Shown here: positions 38,646 through 48,932 of the stretch, one piece after another
Layout of the letters: every line of letters begins with the position of its first letter
Position numbering within the stretch: position 1 is the stretch's first letter
Assembly (NCBI RefSeq): GCF_000025705.1
Contig: NC_013959.1
Coordinates: 670,001-734,000 of the forward strand
DNA: 64,000 bases
Direction of reading: 5' to 3'
DNA from: Sideroxydans lithotrophicus ES-1
GTDB taxonomy: Bacteria; Pseudomonadota; Gammaproteobacteria; Burkholderiales; Gallionellaceae
Translations under genes and position numbers: made by a program
Notes under the pieces: generated by a model
The model's input: only the letters and a program-made list of their open reading frames with translations
The model's database searches: none
What the model was told of the DNA's origin: nothing

Positions 38646-38668
38646 CAAGACTTTTCTGAAAGCTAATC

Positions 38669-39466
38669 ATGAATTCAATAGAAACCATCGCTGATGTACA
38701 AAACAGTGCCGATACCCGCCAGCTGGCGATCAACAAGGTGGGCATCAAGAGCATCCGCCATCCGGTCGTGGTCAAGGACAAGAGCGAGGGCGTGCAGCAC
38801 ACCATCGCCACATTCAACATGTACGTGCATCTGCCGCACAATTTCAAGGGCACGCATATGTCCCGTTTCGTGCAGATACTCAATCAGCACGGCCGCGAGA
38901 TATCGGTCGAATCGTTCGAGGGTATCCTGCGCGAGATGACGGAAAAGCTGGAAGCGAAATCCGGCTATATCGAGATGTCGTTCCCCTATTTCGTCAACAA
39001 GACCGCGCCGATCTCCGAAGTGCAAAGTCTGCTGGATTACGACGTCACCTTCATCGGCGAGATCGTCGACGGCAACTATCGTTTCAACATGAAGGTGCAG
39101 ATCCCGGTGACCAGCCTGTGCCCGTGCTCCAAGGAGATATCGGAGCGCGGTGCGCATAACCAGCGTTCGCACGTCACCATCACCGTGCGTACCAGACGTT
39201 CGGTGTGGATCGAGGAAGTGGTGCGCTTCGCCGAAGAGCAGGCATCGAGCGAGTTGTACGGCTTGCTGAAACGTCCCGATGAGAAGTTCGTCACCGAACG
39301 CGCTTACGATAATCCCAAGTTCGTCGAAGACATGGTGCGCGATGTGGCGGCAGTGCTGAATGCGGACGAGCGAATCGAGGCATATATCGTCGAGTCGGAA
39401 AATTTTGAATCGATTCATAATCACTCAGCTTATGCGCTTATCGAGCGGGATAAAACCAAGGATTGA
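38669..39466 (+). CDS. folE2: GTP cyclohydrolase FolE2 (type IB)
   Basis: A 265-residue zinc-flexible GTP cyclohydrolase that makes 7,8-dihydroneopterin triphosphate for folate. The [20 protein letters not shown] region near residues 147-166 is diagnostic and contains the catalytic Cys; [14 protein letters not shown] precedes it. It is the alternative to FolE that works with metals other than zinc. It stands alone between dxs and a repeat element before htpG. Confidence 0.94.
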   Translation: MNSIETIADVQNSADTRQLAINKVGIKSIRHPVVVKDKSEGVQHTIATFNMYVHLPHNFKGTHMSRFVQILNQHGREISVESFEGILREMTEKLEAKSGYIEMSFPYFVNKTAPISEVQSLLDYDVTFIGEIVDGNYRFNMKVQIPVTSLCPCSKEISERGAHNQRSHVTITVRTRRSVWIEEVVRFAEEQASSELYGLLKRPDEKFVTERAYDNPKFVEDMVRDVAAVLNADERIEAYIVESENFESIHNHSAYALIERDKTKD

Positions 39467-39473
39467 GGAACTG

Positions 39474-39548
39474 GGATTTAGGATTTAGCAAACCCGCGCT
39501 CAGTATTACGTGAGCGGTGTCCCACTAATTCCTAAATCCAAAATCCCA
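39474..39548. repeat. Palindromic repeat between folE2 and htpG
   Basis: Left arm GGGATTTAGGATTTAG (39474-39489) and right arm CTAAATCCAAAATCCC (39533-39548) match at 15 of 16 positions; a smaller hairpin GCTCA...TGAGC lies in the loop. It begins 7 bases after the folE2 stop. It is a third repeat style in the window, AT-rich in the arms. Confidence 0.75.
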
Positions 39549-39561
39549 AATCCTCGCCCCC

Positions 39562-39590
39562 TTGAAAAGAGGCATCCCATCCCCAAATAC
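39562..39590 (+). promoter_or_regulatory. Sigma-32 heat-shock promoter of htpG
   Basis: CTTGAAA (39562-39568), 13-base spacer, CCCCAAATA (39582-39590), preceded by CTCGCCC. This is close to the RpoH consensus (CTTGAA, 13-15 bases, CCCCAT-T) and lies 29 bases before the htpG ATG. Expected role: heat induction. Confidence 0.8.
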
Positions 39591-39618
39591 CCCCCACACT
39601 ATTTCCAAGGAGGGATTT

Positions 39619-41520
39619 ATGTCCGCTAGCACCACTGCCAGCCGCGAGACGCTGGGATTCCAGACCGAAGTCAAACAGCTGCTGCACCTGATGATCCACT
39701 CGCTGTATTCCAACCGCGAGATTTTCCTGAGAGAACTGATTTCCAACGCGTCCGACGCCTGCGACAAGCTGCGCTTCGAGGCGCTGCACAACGACGCGCT
39801 GTACGAGAACCAGTCCGACCTCAACATCCGCATCAGCTTCGACAAGGAGGCACGCACGCTGACCATTGCCGACAACGGAATCGGCATGAGCCGCGACGAA
39901 GTGATCGCCAACCTCGGCACCATCGCCAAGTCCGGCACGCGCGATTTCTTCAGCAAACTCTCCGGCGACCAGAAGAAGGATGCCAATCTCATCGGCCAGT
40001 TCGGTGTGGGCTTCTATTCCGCCTTCATCGTGGCCGACAAGGTCTCCGTGCTGACGCGCCGCGCGGGCGAAAAGGCCGATCAGGGCGTGCGCTGGGAATC
40101 CGATGGCGGCGGCGAGTTCTCCATCGAGATGGTGGAGAAGGCTGCGCGCGGCACCGAGATCACCCTGCACCTGCGCGAAGGCCAGGACGACCTGCTGGCT
40201 GGCTACAAGCTGCGCGAGATCATCAAGAAGTATTCCAACCACATCGTGCAACCCATCCTGATGCAGAAAGAGGAGTGGAAGGACGGCAAGTACGAAACGC
40301 TTGAAGAGGACGAGACCGTCAATCAGGCCTCCGCGCTGTGGGCCAAGTCCAAGAACGACATCACCGAAGAGCAGTACAAGGAATTCTACAAACACGTCGG
40401 CCACGACTTCAGCGACCCGCTGGCGTGGACCCATGCACGCGTCGAAGGCAAGCAGGAATACACGCAACTGCTGTACATCCCCGGCCGCGCGCCGTTCGAC
40501 CTGTACGACCGCCAGGCGCGCCACGGTATCAAGCTCTACGTGCGCCGCGTGTTCATCATGGACGATGCCGAACAATTGATGCCGCAATACATGCGCTTCG
40601 TGCGCGGGGTGGTGGATTCCGCCGACCTGCCGCTCAACGTGTCGCGCGAGATCCTGCAGGAATCGAAGGACATCGAAGCGATCCGCAAGGGCTGTACCGG
40701 CAAGGTACTGGGCCTGCTGTCGGACCTGGCCGAGAACGACAAGGAGAAGTTTGCCAAATTCTGGGGCGAGTTCGGCCAGGTGCTGAAAGAGGGCATCGGC
40801 GAAGACTTCGTCAACAAGGACAAGATCGCAGCACTCTTGCGCTTCGCCACCACCAAGGCCGACACCGCGGAACAGATCGTGTCGCTGCAGGACTACATCG
40901 GCCGCATGAAAGACGGACAGGAAAAGATCTATTACGTCACCGCCGAAACTTTCAATGCCGCCAGGAACAGTCCGCACCTGGAAGTGTTCCGCAAGAAGGG
41001 CATCGAAGTGCTGCTGCTGTCTGACCGTGTGGACGAGTGGGTGGTGAGCAACCTGCATGAATTCGAAGGCAAGCAACTGGTCTCCGTCGCCAAGGGGGGC
41101 CTGGATCTGGGCGCGCTGGAAGACGAAGCCGAGAAGAAGGAGCAGGAGAAGCAGGTCGACGAGTTCAAGCCACTGGTCGAGAGGATCAAGAGCAGTCTGG
41201 CTGATCGCGTCAAGGAAGTGCGCGTCACCCACCGTCTCACCGACAGCCCAGCCTGTCTGGTCGCGGATGAGCACGACATGAGCGGCAATCTGGCGCGTTT
41301 GCTCAAGGCCTCGGGCCAGAAGATGCCAAACATGCAGCCCATCCTCGAGATCAACCCGGGGCATCCGGTGGTGTCGCGTTTGCAGAAAGAGGAAGCGCAC
41401 TTCGACGACTGGGCAGCCGTGCTGTTCGACCAGGCGTTGCTTGCCGAAGGCGGGCAGCTTGACGATCCAGCGAGTTTCGTCAAACGCATCAACCAGCTGA
41501 TGCTGGAGATGGGCAAATAA
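39619..41520 (+). CDS. htpG: Molecular chaperone HtpG (Hsp90)
   Basis: A 633-residue Hsp90 homologue, cytoplasmic ATP-dependent chaperone. N-terminal ATPase motifs: [28 protein letters not shown], and [17 protein letters not shown]. Middle and C-terminal domains follow ([23 protein letters not shown]). Start at 39619, with AAGGAGGG upstream; the frame extends 19 codons further without conservation. Driven by the sigma-32-type promoter directly upstream. Confidence 0.96.
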   Translation: MSASTTASRETLGFQTEVKQLLHLMIHSLYSNREIFLRELISNASDACDKLRFEALHNDALYENQSDLNIRISFDKEARTLTIADNGIGMSRDEVIANLGTIAKSGTRDFFSKLSGDQKKDANLIGQFGVGFYSAFIVADKVSVLTRRAGEKADQGVRWESDGGGEFSIEMVEKAARGTEITLHLREGQDDLLAGYKLREIIKKYSNHIVQPILMQKEEWKDGKYETLEEDETVNQASALWAKSKNDITEEQYKEFYKHVGHDFSDPLAWTHARVEGKQEYTQLLYIPGRAPFDLYDRQARHGIKLYVRRVFIMDDAEQLMPQYMRFVRGVVDSADLPLNVSREILQESKDIEAIRKGCTGKVLGLLSDLAENDKEKFAKFWGEFGQVLKEGIGEDFVNKDKIAALLRFATTKADTAEQIVSLQDYIGRMKDGQEKIYYVTAETFNAARNSPHLEVFRKKGIEVLLLSDRVDEWVVSNLHEFEGKQLVSVAKGGLDLGALEDEAEKKEQEKQVDEFKPLVERIKSSLADRVKEVRVTHRLTDSPACLVADEHDMSGNLARLLKASGQKMPNMQPILEINPGHPVVSRLQKEEAHFDDWAAVLFDQALLAEGGQLDDPASFVKRINQLMLEMGK

Positions 41521-41587
41521 ACTCAACAGAGCCAGGAGAGCGGGAGGGTAGAATCCACCCGCTTTCCCTTAACCTTCCGCAATCGAT

Positions 41588-42295
41588 ATGAAGCCAGTCG
41601 CCATCTTCCGCCATTCACCTACCGAGGGTGCAGGGCACTTTGCCCAGTTCCTCAATCAACACGTCATACCCTGGCATATGATCCACATCGACCAGGGCGA
41701 GGCGGTGCCGGCGGATGCCGGTGCGTTCTCGGGGCTCGTGTTCATGGGCGGACCGATGAGCGTGAACGACGAGCTGCCGTGGATACCACCAGTGTTGGCG
41801 CTGATCCGCGATGCCTATGCCAGGGATATCCCGTTGCTGGGCCACTGTCTCGGCGGACAGCTCATCACCAAGGCGCTGGGCGGTGTGGTGGGCAGGAATC
41901 CGGCAAAGGAACTGGGCTGGGGCAAGGTGCATGTGTCGGACAATGACACGGCGCGTGCGTGGTTCGGCAATATCGAACAGTTCGACTCGTTCCATTGGCA
42001 CGGCGAAACCTTCAGCCTGCCGCCGGGCGCGGTACATCTGCTGTCCAGTGCGCATTGCAAGAATCAGGCTTACGCTATCGGCAAGCATCTGGCAATGCAG
42101 TGCCATGTCGAGATGACCGAGCAGATGATTCGCGACTGGTGCACTGCCGGTGCGGACGAGATTGCTGCCAGTGTGGGCAGTCCGGCAGTACAATCTGCGG
42201 AGGCGATGCAGCAACAGATGCACGACAAGTTGCCGGAGCTGCAACGTGTGGCATCACAACTTTATCGGCACTGGATGCACGGTTTGGTCCATTAA
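41588..42295 (+). CDS. Class I glutamine amidotransferase-like protein
   Basis: A 235-residue protein of the GMP-synthase-like GATase family. Nucleophile elbow GHCLGGQ near residue 82-88, His in QCHVEMTEQ near 175. The catalytic residues look intact. It is a stand-alone amidotransferase, so it may act on a small amide substrate such as gamma-glutamyl compounds; substrate unknown. fdxA follows 17 bases later. Confidence 0.82.
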   Translation: MKPVAIFRHSPTEGAGHFAQFLNQHVIPWHMIHIDQGEAVPADAGAFSGLVFMGGPMSVNDELPWIPPVLALIRDAYARDIPLLGHCLGGQLITKALGGVVGRNPAKELGWGKVHVSDNDTARAWFGNIEQFDSFHWHGETFSLPPGAVHLLSSAHCKNQAYAIGKHLAMQCHVEMTEQMIRDWCTAGADEIAASVGSPAVQSAEAMQQQMHDKLPELQRVASQLYRHWMHGLVH

Positions 42296-42312
42296 TCACC
42301 GGGGAGGTAAAA

Positions 42313-42636
42313 ATGGCTTACGTGGTTACCGAGAACTGCATCAAATGCAAATACACCGACTGCGTCGACGTATGTCCGGTGGACTGTTTTCACGAAGGCC
42401 CGAATTTCCTGGTGATCGATCCGGGAGAATGCATCGACTGCACGCTGTGCGTGGCGGAGTGCCCGGCGAATGCGATCTTTGCTGAAGACGACGTGCCGGT
42501 GGATCAGCGCCAGTTCATTGCGCTCAATGCCGAACTGGCGAAGCAATGGAAAGTCATCGTCGAGAAGAAAGCTGCGCCGGCCGATGCGGATGAATGGCGC
42601 GATGTGAAAGATAAATTACGCCTGCTTGAACGTTGA
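42313..42636 (+). CDS. fdxA: Ferredoxin FdxA (7Fe type)
   Basis: A 107-residue ferredoxin. [23 protein letters not shown] then [12 protein letters not shown] are the FdxA pattern for one [3Fe-4S] and one [4Fe-4S] cluster. Ribosome site GGGGAGG lies just before the ATG. Its stop overlaps the TTG start of the AddB-like gene by 3 bases. Confidence 0.92.
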   Translation: MAYVVTENCIKCKYTDCVDVCPVDCFHEGPNFLVIDPGECIDCTLCVAECPANAIFAEDDVPVDQRQFIALNAELAKQWKVIVEKKAAPADADEWRDVKDKLRLLER

Positions 42637-45242
42637 GTCCTCCAGCAGCATTATTCGACCGCATCGCCCTGCGCATCCTTGCTGCGCACCCCGCGCCCGA
42701 TCTGCGCGATATCACTGTCCTCCTTCCCAATTACCACGTTGTGCAGCCATTGGCGCAGGCGCTGATGCGCGCGGCGCAGCGCCCCGCATTATTGCTGCCG
42801 CAGATGGTAACGTTGAACGAGTGGGCGCAAGGCATCGCGCTCGAATCGCCAGTCGCCGCCGATAGTCAGCGCAGCGCCCTGCTGTACCAGCAGTTGCGCA
42901 AGCAGAAATGGTTCGAACAGGCCGACCTGTGGAGCATGACGCAGGAGTTGCTGGTGCTCTTCGACGAGCTGACACATTCACTTGCCGACTTGCCGGGCGA
43001 TGCGGATGCATTCGCTGCCGCAGTGCAACAGGCGTATCAGGCACGGAAGAACAGTACGTTGCAACTGGAAGCGCGGCTGGTGTTTGAACTCTGGCATGCC
43101 ATGCAGAGCGGTGAGGAACTGGACGCGGGGCGCGCCTATCAGCAACGTCTGGCAAAGCTGGCGGAGCAGGCAAGGCAGCCACTATTCGTATTGCGCACGT
43201 CGGACTGGTGCGCGCTGGAACAGCGTTTCCTCGACGAGTATGCCGGGCGCGCCGCGGTGGAGGTGTTCGACCTGCGCAAGATGGATGCGCAGTGGGGCAG
43301 TTTGCTGCACGAGTCGTCCGCGGGACTGCGCTCGCAAAGCATTGCTTCGCTTGGGGGCAAGCTGGGTTTCTTCGCAGCCACCAGCCTGGAGCAGGAAGCC
43401 CGAGCCGCCGCCATGCAAGTGCGCCTGTGGCTGCAAGCCGGCAAACGCGACATCGCCATCGTCGCCCAGGATCGTGTGGTGGCCCGGCGCATGCGCGCCT
43501 TGCTGGAACGAGCCGAGATAATGGTGGCGGACGAGACCGGCTGGACCTTTGCCACGCTGTCGGTGAGCACGGTGCTGGATCGCTGGCTCACCGCGCTGCA
43601 AAGCGATTTCTACCATCACGACCTGCTCGATCTGCTCAAGTCGCCATTCATTTTCGCCGACATGACGGCGAGCGAGCGCAAGTCGGCCGTTTACCAGCTG
43701 GAGCAACTGCTGCGCAAACAGGGAGTGGTGGCCGGGCTAGAAAAATTCAGCGCGCTGGTCGAGCACGAAACCGTATTGCATCAACCTCTGGCGCGCCTGC
43801 GCCAGGCAGCTGCGTTGCTGGAACAGCACAAGAAAAGGACGCTGGCGGAATGGCTCGCGGCCTTGCGCGAGAGTTTGCAGGTGCTGAGTATCGACAGCGG
43901 CCTGCTACAGGATGATGCGGGCATGCAATTGCTGGGCGCACTGGAAACCTGGCAGCAGGAGTTGACGGCTGACGAGGGTCGCTACCGTTTCCCCGAATGG
44001 CGGCGCTGGCTGGCACAGCAGCTGGACACCCAGACCTACCGCGACAACAGCATAGATAGCCAGGTGCGCTTCACCCACCTTGCGGCGACGCGCTGGCGTG
44101 CTTTCGATGCGGTGTTGCTGCTGGGTTGCGATGCCGACCATCTGCCCAGCGTGGCGGACGGCGGGCGCTGGTTCAACGATGCCGTGCGCAGCAGCCTGAA
44201 CTTGCCGACGCGCGCCATCAATGCCGAGCGGCAACGCGACGATCTGCTGTCCTTGCTGGCGTTGAACGATTGCGTGCTGGTCACCTGGCAGAAAGACAGG
44301 AACGGCGAAGCAGGGCTGCTCAGTCCGTATCTGGAGATACTGCGCGATCTTCACTTGTTGACCTGGGGTGACGATCTCGCAGAATCGGAATTGCCTGCGT
44401 ATCTTGCGGCAGAAGAGGCACGTGCCGTCGAGCTGCCGCAATCGGCGCAACCTGCGCCGGTTGTGCAGAAGGAGATCATTCCGACAGGCGTCTCGATCAG
44501 TGCCTATAACAGCCTGGTTGCCTGTCCCTACCAGTTCTATGCGCGCCATATCCTGCGGTTGAATGAACTGGATGAAGTGCAGGAAGGTATCGAGAAGCGC
44601 GATTACGGCGAGCGGGTGCACGCAATCCTGCAGCGTTTCCACGAACGCTATCCGCGCGTGAGCGAACATTCCCGCGATACGATGGAGGTTGCACTGCGCC
44701 AGATCAGCGAGGAAGTGTTCGCCGACCTGCTGCAGCAGGATTTCGAGGCACGTGCGTGGCTGGCTCGCTGGTTCAAGGCGCTGCCTGCCTACATCGAATG
44801 GCAGATGGTGAACGAAGCGCAGGGCTGGCGCTACGTGGAGTCGGAGAGTGCATTCGATTGGGAGCTGGAAGGTGTACGCCTGCGCGGACGCATAGATAGG
44901 CTGGATATGAATGGGCAACAGAAGCGAGTCCTCGATTACAAGACACAGAGCGACCAGGTACTGCGCAACAAATTGCGCGAACCGGGAGAAGATGTGCAGC
45001 TGGCCTGTTACGCCTACGCGCATGAAGCGGCGGATGCCGCATTCCTCAGCATCGAGAGCGGGAAAGTGAAGTCGGTCGAACCCGAAGGCGATGTTCCATT
45101 GCTGGCGCAACTCAATGCCGAGCGCCTGGTGCAGGTCATGGGAAAAATACGCGGCGGTACTGGATTGCCCGCGAACGGTATCGACCAGGTATGTATCCAT
45201 TGCGAAATGCGGGGTGTGTGCCGCAAAGGGGAATGGGTATGA
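42633..45242 (+). CDS. addB: AddB-like nuclease subunit (PD-(D/E)XK)
   Basis: An 869-residue protein of the AddB/RexB type for double-strand-break repair. The N terminus has no Walker A motif. The C-terminal nuclease domain carries LRGRIDRLD and VLDYKTQSD, and the Fe-S cluster cysteines CPYQFYA near 631 and [10 protein letters not shown] near 855 are present. TTG start overlaps fdxA. Its partner addA follows after a 156-base spacer; the pair acts as helicase-nuclease replacing RecBCD. Confidence 0.85.
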   Translation: MSPPAALFDRIALRILAAHPAPDLRDITVLLPNYHVVQPLAQALMRAAQRPALLLPQMVTLNEWAQGIALESPVAADSQRSALLYQQLRKQKWFEQADLWSMTQELLVLFDELTHSLADLPGDADAFAAAVQQAYQARKNSTLQLEARLVFELWHAMQSGEELDAGRAYQQRLAKLAEQARQPLFVLRTSDWCALEQRFLDEYAGRAAVEVFDLRKMDAQWGSLLHESSAGLRSQSIASLGGKLGFFAATSLEQEARAAAMQVRLWLQAGKRDIAIVAQDRVVARRMRALLERAEIMVADETGWTFATLSVSTVLDRWLTALQSDFYHHDLLDLLKSPFIFADMTASERKSAVYQLEQLLRKQGVVAGLEKFSALVEHETVLHQPLARLRQAAALLEQHKKRTLAEWLAALRESLQVLSIDSGLLQDDAGMQLLGALETWQQELTADEGRYRFPEWRRWLAQQLDTQTYRDNSIDSQVRFTHLAATRWRAFDAVLLLGCDADHLPSVADGGRWFNDAVRSSLNLPTRAINAERQRDDLLSLLALNDCVLVTWQKDRNGEAGLLSPYLEILRDLHLLTWGDDLAESELPAYLAAEEARAVELPQSAQPAPVVQKEIIPTGVSISAYNSLVACPYQFYARHILRLNELDEVQEGIEKRDYGERVHAILQRFHERYPRVSEHSRDTMEVALRQISEEVFADLLQQDFEARAWLARWFKALPAYIEWQMVNEAQGWRYVESESAFDWELEGVRLRGRIDRLDMNGQQKRVLDYKTQSDQVLRNKLREPGEDVQLACYAYAHEAADAAFLSIESGKVKSVEPEGDVPLLAQLNAERLVQVMGKIRGGTGLPANGIDQVCIHCEMRGVCRKGEWV

Positions 45243-45398
45243 GCATAAGCCCATCCAACCTGCTGCGCATTCAATCTGCTGCGCTGCGTGCCCGCTCACT
45301 ACTCGCCTACTACCCACGGTATGTCTCGTCGTTCGCTGCGCGGCAGCTTGCATCTCGAATTGCTCGCGACGGTTATATGAGCTTCTGCCGAGGCTGTC

Positions 45399-48300
45399 AT
45401 GTCTAATCAATTGGCCCTCGACCCCAAGCACAGTATCGTCGTCGAAGCCTGCGCCGGCAGCGGCAAGACCTGGCTGCTGGTGTCGCGCATCGTGCGTTTG
45501 CTGCTGGATGGCGCGCAGCCCTCGCAGATCCTGGCCATCACCTTTACCCGCAAAGCGGCGCAGGAGATGCAGGCGCGTCTGCAACTATGGCTGCGCGATC
45601 TGGCGATGGCTGACGATGCCGCAGTTCGCAAGTTCTTCGCCGAGCGTGGGTTGGAAAGCCTGAGCGAGTCGCAACTGCAGCGTGCCCGCAGCCTCTACGG
45701 CAGTGTGCTGCTGGCACAACCCGGCATCACCATCAGCACCTTTCATGGCTGGTTCATGCAAGTCATGCAGCGTGCGCCGTTGAATGCCGACGTGATGCTG
45801 GGCATGAGTCTGCTGGAGCGTGCGGGAAGCGAGCAGGAAGAAGCGTGGGAGGAACTGCTGGAGCAGATGCGCAAGCAGCCGGATGGGGCTCTGGCGCAGT
45901 ACATGCAGTGGCTATTCGGCGAATGCGGCCTGTTCAATACGCGCAAGCTGCTGTTCAACTTCCTCGGCAAACGTGCCGAATGGTGGGCTTATACCCAGGG
46001 CCAGACCGATGTGCTTGCCTTTGCACTGGATAAGCTGCGTGCCGATCTGGCCGTGGACATGGACTTCGATCCGGTCGCCGATTGGGGCATGTGCGGCAAC
46101 AGCGAAGAGGTGTTTTTCGCTTTCGTGCGACAACTGGCGAACGATGGCACGGGGACGCAGAAGAGCAAGGCGAGCGAGCTGGAACTTGCCTGGACAGACT
46201 CGAGGCCGGAAGAACGCTTTGCGAAGGTTCAGCCATCGCTTTTTACTCAGGCAGGCGAACCCCGCAGTTTCAAACCGACCAAGCAACAGGATGCTGAAGC
46301 GTTTCTGGTAACGCGCGAGGCGTTGTTCGGCAGCCTGCAAGAAGTGCGCGACACGCTTGCCGAACAGCAGGCCTATCGCCTGAATGAGGCTGTGCTGCAT
46401 TGCGGCGTGGCTTTCCTTGAACGCTACCAGGCACTCAAGGCGCAGAAGCAGCAGATGGATTTCTCCGATTTGGAATGGCAGTTGTGCAGACTGCTGCAAC
46501 AGAGCGAACATGCCGAGACCATGCAATACAAGCTCGACAGCCGCTATCGCCATGTGTTGCTGGACGAGTTCCAGGACACCAACCCGCTGCAATGGCAGAT
46601 CCTGCGGGCGTGGTTCGATGCATCGGTGGCCGTGGATTCGCAGCCTACCGTTTTTGTCGTCGGCGATCCCAAGCAATCCATCTATCGCTTCCGTCGTGCC
46701 GATGCGAGACTGTTCGGTGTGGCGCGTGAATACCTGCAGGAATATTTCTCGGCCCAGACACAGGGCAACAGCCTCACGCGTCGCAACTCGCAACCGGTGG
46801 TCGATGCGGTGAATGCTGTGTTTCATGAGCAGCCGGATGGGTTCGAGTTCGTTGAGCACCAGACGCACCAGAAAGAACTGCCAGGGTATGTGCTGGTGCT
46901 GCCTTTGGCAGTCGCCGAAGTTATCCCCTCTCCCAATGGGGGCGGGGATATTAACGGGGCTGGGGGAGAAGGCGAAGAGTTGCGCCTGCGCGATCCGCTG
47001 ACGACGCCACGAGACGAAGCGGAAGAGGGTGCGCGTCAGATCGAAGCCGCACAGTTCGCCGAGATGCTGCAAACCATCGCTCGTGATTGGTCGGTGAACG
47101 AGGGAGGTCAGGAACGTCGCGCTACATATGGCGACATCATGGTGCTGGTGCGCAGCCGCACTCACCTCACGGTGTACGAAGAAGCCCTGCGTGCGCGACA
47201 CATCCCTTTCATCAGCTCGCGCCGCGGCGGCCTGCTCGACACGCTGGAAGCGGAAGACGTGCAGGCGCTGCTGATGTTCCTCATCACTCCGTTCGCCGAC
47301 CTTGCGCTGGCGCAAGTGTTGCGCACCCCCATCTTTGCCTGCAGCGATGCGGATCTGATGCGCCTGGCGCAAAATAGTGCCGAGTACGGAGCGACAAGTA
47401 GCGAGGGCGGCGCAGAGATTTCTGCTCAGCGCTCAGCACTCGGCACTCGAACTTCATGGTGGCAGCGCCTGCAGCATCTCGGCGACCCGTCGCCCGCACT
47501 GCGCCGTGCCACCGGGTTGCTACAACGCTGGCTTGCCCTTGCCGACAAACTCCCCGTGCACGACCTGCTCGACCGTATCTATTTCGAGGGCGATGTGCTG
47601 GCACGTTATGCCGCCGTGCTGCCGCCCGAGATGCGCGCCAAGGTCGCCGCCAATCTGCATGCCTTCATGGAGATCGCACTGAGCGTGGATGCGGGCCGCT
47701 ACCCCAGTTTGCCGCGCTTCCTGCAAGAACTGCGCGAACTGCGCGACAGCAAAGATGATGCGCCGGACGAAGGCAAGCTCGGCTCGGCAGGTGATGCCGT
47801 ACGCATCTACACAGTACATGAGTCGAAAGGTCTGGAAGCGCCCATCGTCTGGCTGCTGGATGCGAACGCGGAAAAGAGGAGCATGGCTGGCAACGATGTC
47901 CTGCTCGACTGGCCTACGCAAGAACCACAACCATCGCATTTCTCGTTGTATGCCGACCAAGCCTCGCGCGGTAAGAAACGCGCCCACTTGTTTGAGCAGG
48001 ACGCCGCACAGCAGGCCCGAGAAGAGATGAATCTGCTCTATGTCGCCATGACCCGCGCGCAACAGGCGCTCATTGTCAGCGGCAACAAGGGCGGCAAGGA
48101 AAATCGCTCTACCACGTGGTATGAGCGCATCGCGGCAGTGGCGAGAGATCAGGAGAACCCGCTGCGCAAGGCAGTGCCATCCGCTGTGGAAAAACAGGGT
48201 GCAGCAGGACTGGTTACCTTGCCCGCCATTGAACCTGCCGGAAAACGTGCCGCACGCAACACGATGCAGCAGCAACGCGGTATCTGGCTGCACGCGTTGC

Positions 48301-48803
48301 TGCAACACCTTTCGGAAACTTCTCCTGATGTAACTACTAGCCATTCGACTAAGTCCGCAAGCGGGCAAGTCGCTGGTTTTCGCCCGCCCCTCACCCCACG
48401 CCCTCTCCCGGCGGGAGAGGGCGCTTTTACGGGGCCAGGGGAGAGGGAGATGCTGCAGCAACGCCTCGGTATTCCTTTCGCGGAATTCGAATCATTGCTG
48501 CAGCAGGCACAGCACCTGCTTACCCTGCCGCAACTAGTACGCTTCTTCGACGACCGGCAATACCGCAATGCCTGCAATGAGATGCCCTACATCAACGCCA
48601 GGGGCGAATTGAAACGCATCGACCGTCTGGTCGAATTCGACGACGAAGTGTGGGTGGTGGATTACAAGCTGGGTGACAGTGAAGATGCCGACCGTTACCG
48701 CCAGCAGATGCAGGAATATCGGGCGGCGATGAAATCGGTGTATGCGGGCAAGGTAGTGCGCTGCGCGCTGGTGTTTGCGGATGGGGTATTGAGCGAGGTG
48801 TAG
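45399..48803 (+). CDS. addA: AddA-like helicase-nuclease with three in-frame repeat insertions
   Basis: A 1134-residue UvrD-family helicase/nuclease. Walker A ACAGSGKTW near residues 18-26, VLLDEFQDTN (motif II), GDPKQSIYRFRRAD, TVHESKGLEAPIVWLLDA and LLYVAMTRAQQAL. The C-terminal nuclease has GELKRIDRLVEF and VVDYKLGD. Three segments (about residues 508-526, 660-682 and 995-1018) are encoded by palindromic repeats at 46925, 47376 and 48388 without frame loss. A decayed copy of the 3' end lies at 50150-50426, beyond a catalase gene. The 156-base spacer from addB is unusually long and has no clear gene. Confidence 0.85.
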   Translation: MSNQLALDPKHSIVVEACAGSGKTWLLVSRIVRLLLDGAQPSQILAITFTRKAAQEMQARLQLWLRDLAMADDAAVRKFFAERGLESLSESQLQRARSLYGSVLLAQPGITISTFHGWFMQVMQRAPLNADVMLGMSLLERAGSEQEEAWEELLEQMRKQPDGALAQYMQWLFGECGLFNTRKLLFNFLGKRAEWWAYTQGQTDVLAFALDKLRADLAVDMDFDPVADWGMCGNSEEVFFAFVRQLANDGTGTQKSKASELELAWTDSRPEERFAKVQPSLFTQAGEPRSFKPTKQQDAEAFLVTREALFGSLQEVRDTLAEQQAYRLNEAVLHCGVAFLERYQALKAQKQQMDFSDLEWQLCRLLQQSEHAETMQYKLDSRYRHVLLDEFQDTNPLQWQILRAWFDASVAVDSQPTVFVVGDPKQSIYRFRRADARLFGVAREYLQEYFSAQTQGNSLTRRNSQPVVDAVNAVFHEQPDGFEFVEHQTHQKELPGYVLVLPLAVAEVIPSPNGGGDINGAGGEGEELRLRDPLTTPRDEAEEGARQIEAAQFAEMLQTIARDWSVNEGGQERRATYGDIMVLVRSRTHLTVYEEALRARHIPFISSRRGGLLDTLEAEDVQALLMFLITPFADLALAQVLRTPIFACSDADLMRLAQNSAEYGATSSEGGAEISAQRSALGTRTSWWQRLQHLGDPSPALRRATGLLQRWLALADKLPVHDLLDRIYFEGDVLARYAAVLPPEMRAKVAANLHAFMEIALSVDAGRYPSLPRFLQELRELRDSKDDAPDEGKLGSAGDAVRIYTVHESKGLEAPIVWLLDANAEKRSMAGNDVLLDWPTQEPQPSHFSLYADQASRGKKRAHLFEQDAAQQAREEMNLLYVAMTRAQQALIVSGNKGGKENRSTTWYERIAAVARDQENPLRKAVPSAVEKQGAAGLVTLPAIEPAGKRAARNTMQQQRGIWLHALLQHLSETSPDVTTSHSTKSASGQVAGFRPPLTPRPLPAGEGAFTGPGEREMLQQRLGIPFAEFESLLQQAQHLLTLPQLVRFFDDRQYRNACNEMPYINARGELKRIDRLVEFDDEVWVVDYKLGDSEDADRYRQQMQEYRAAMKSVYAGKVVRCALVFADGVLSEV
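46925..46972. repeat. Palindromic repeat in addA, copy 1
   Basis: CCCTCTCCC (starting about 46926) pairs with GGGGGAGA (about 46962); an inner GGGGGCGGGG tract is present. It encodes SPNGGGDINGAGGEGE in the AddA frame. It is the same family style as the cysS and murA-hisG repeats. Confidence 0.6.
47376..47447. repeat. Palindromic repeat in addA, copy 2 (different family)
   Basis: Arms AGTGCCGAGTAC (47376-47387) and GCACTCGGCACT (47436-47447) pair with one mismatch; an inner hairpin GCAGA-GATT-TCTGC lies at 47411-47424. It encodes SAEYGATSSEGGAEISAQRS in AddA. It differs from the G/C-tract repeats. Confidence 0.6.
48388..48447. repeat. Palindromic repeat in addA, copy 3
   Basis: A 10-bp perfect hairpin GCCCTCTCCC-GGC-GGGAGAGGGC (48400-48422) inside outer arms CCCTCACCCC (48388) and GGGGAGAGGG (48438-48447). 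It encodes a PLTPRPLPAGEGAF-type peptide in AddA. It is the canonical form of the family and close to the copy before hisG. Confidence 0.75.
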
Positions 48804-48932
48804 GATACACACCTTTCGAGAGCACCACCTGTGTTGTGCTTTAACGCCGCACACTCTGGCATGTTCCGCAGCAAGTACCAACCCGCCGGATTTTTCCTTG
48901 CGCATCAGGATCAGTCGGGAGCTTGTCGTCTG

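Noticed and set aside
39532-41526. 664-codon open frame antisense to htpG
   Set aside because: It mirrors the highly conserved htpG codons; composition (His, Val, Leu, Gln rich) is typical of antisense frames in GC-rich genes, and no family is visible.
43905-45584. 559-codon frame antisense to addB
   Set aside because: Covers addB and the addB-addA spacer but has no recognisable domain.
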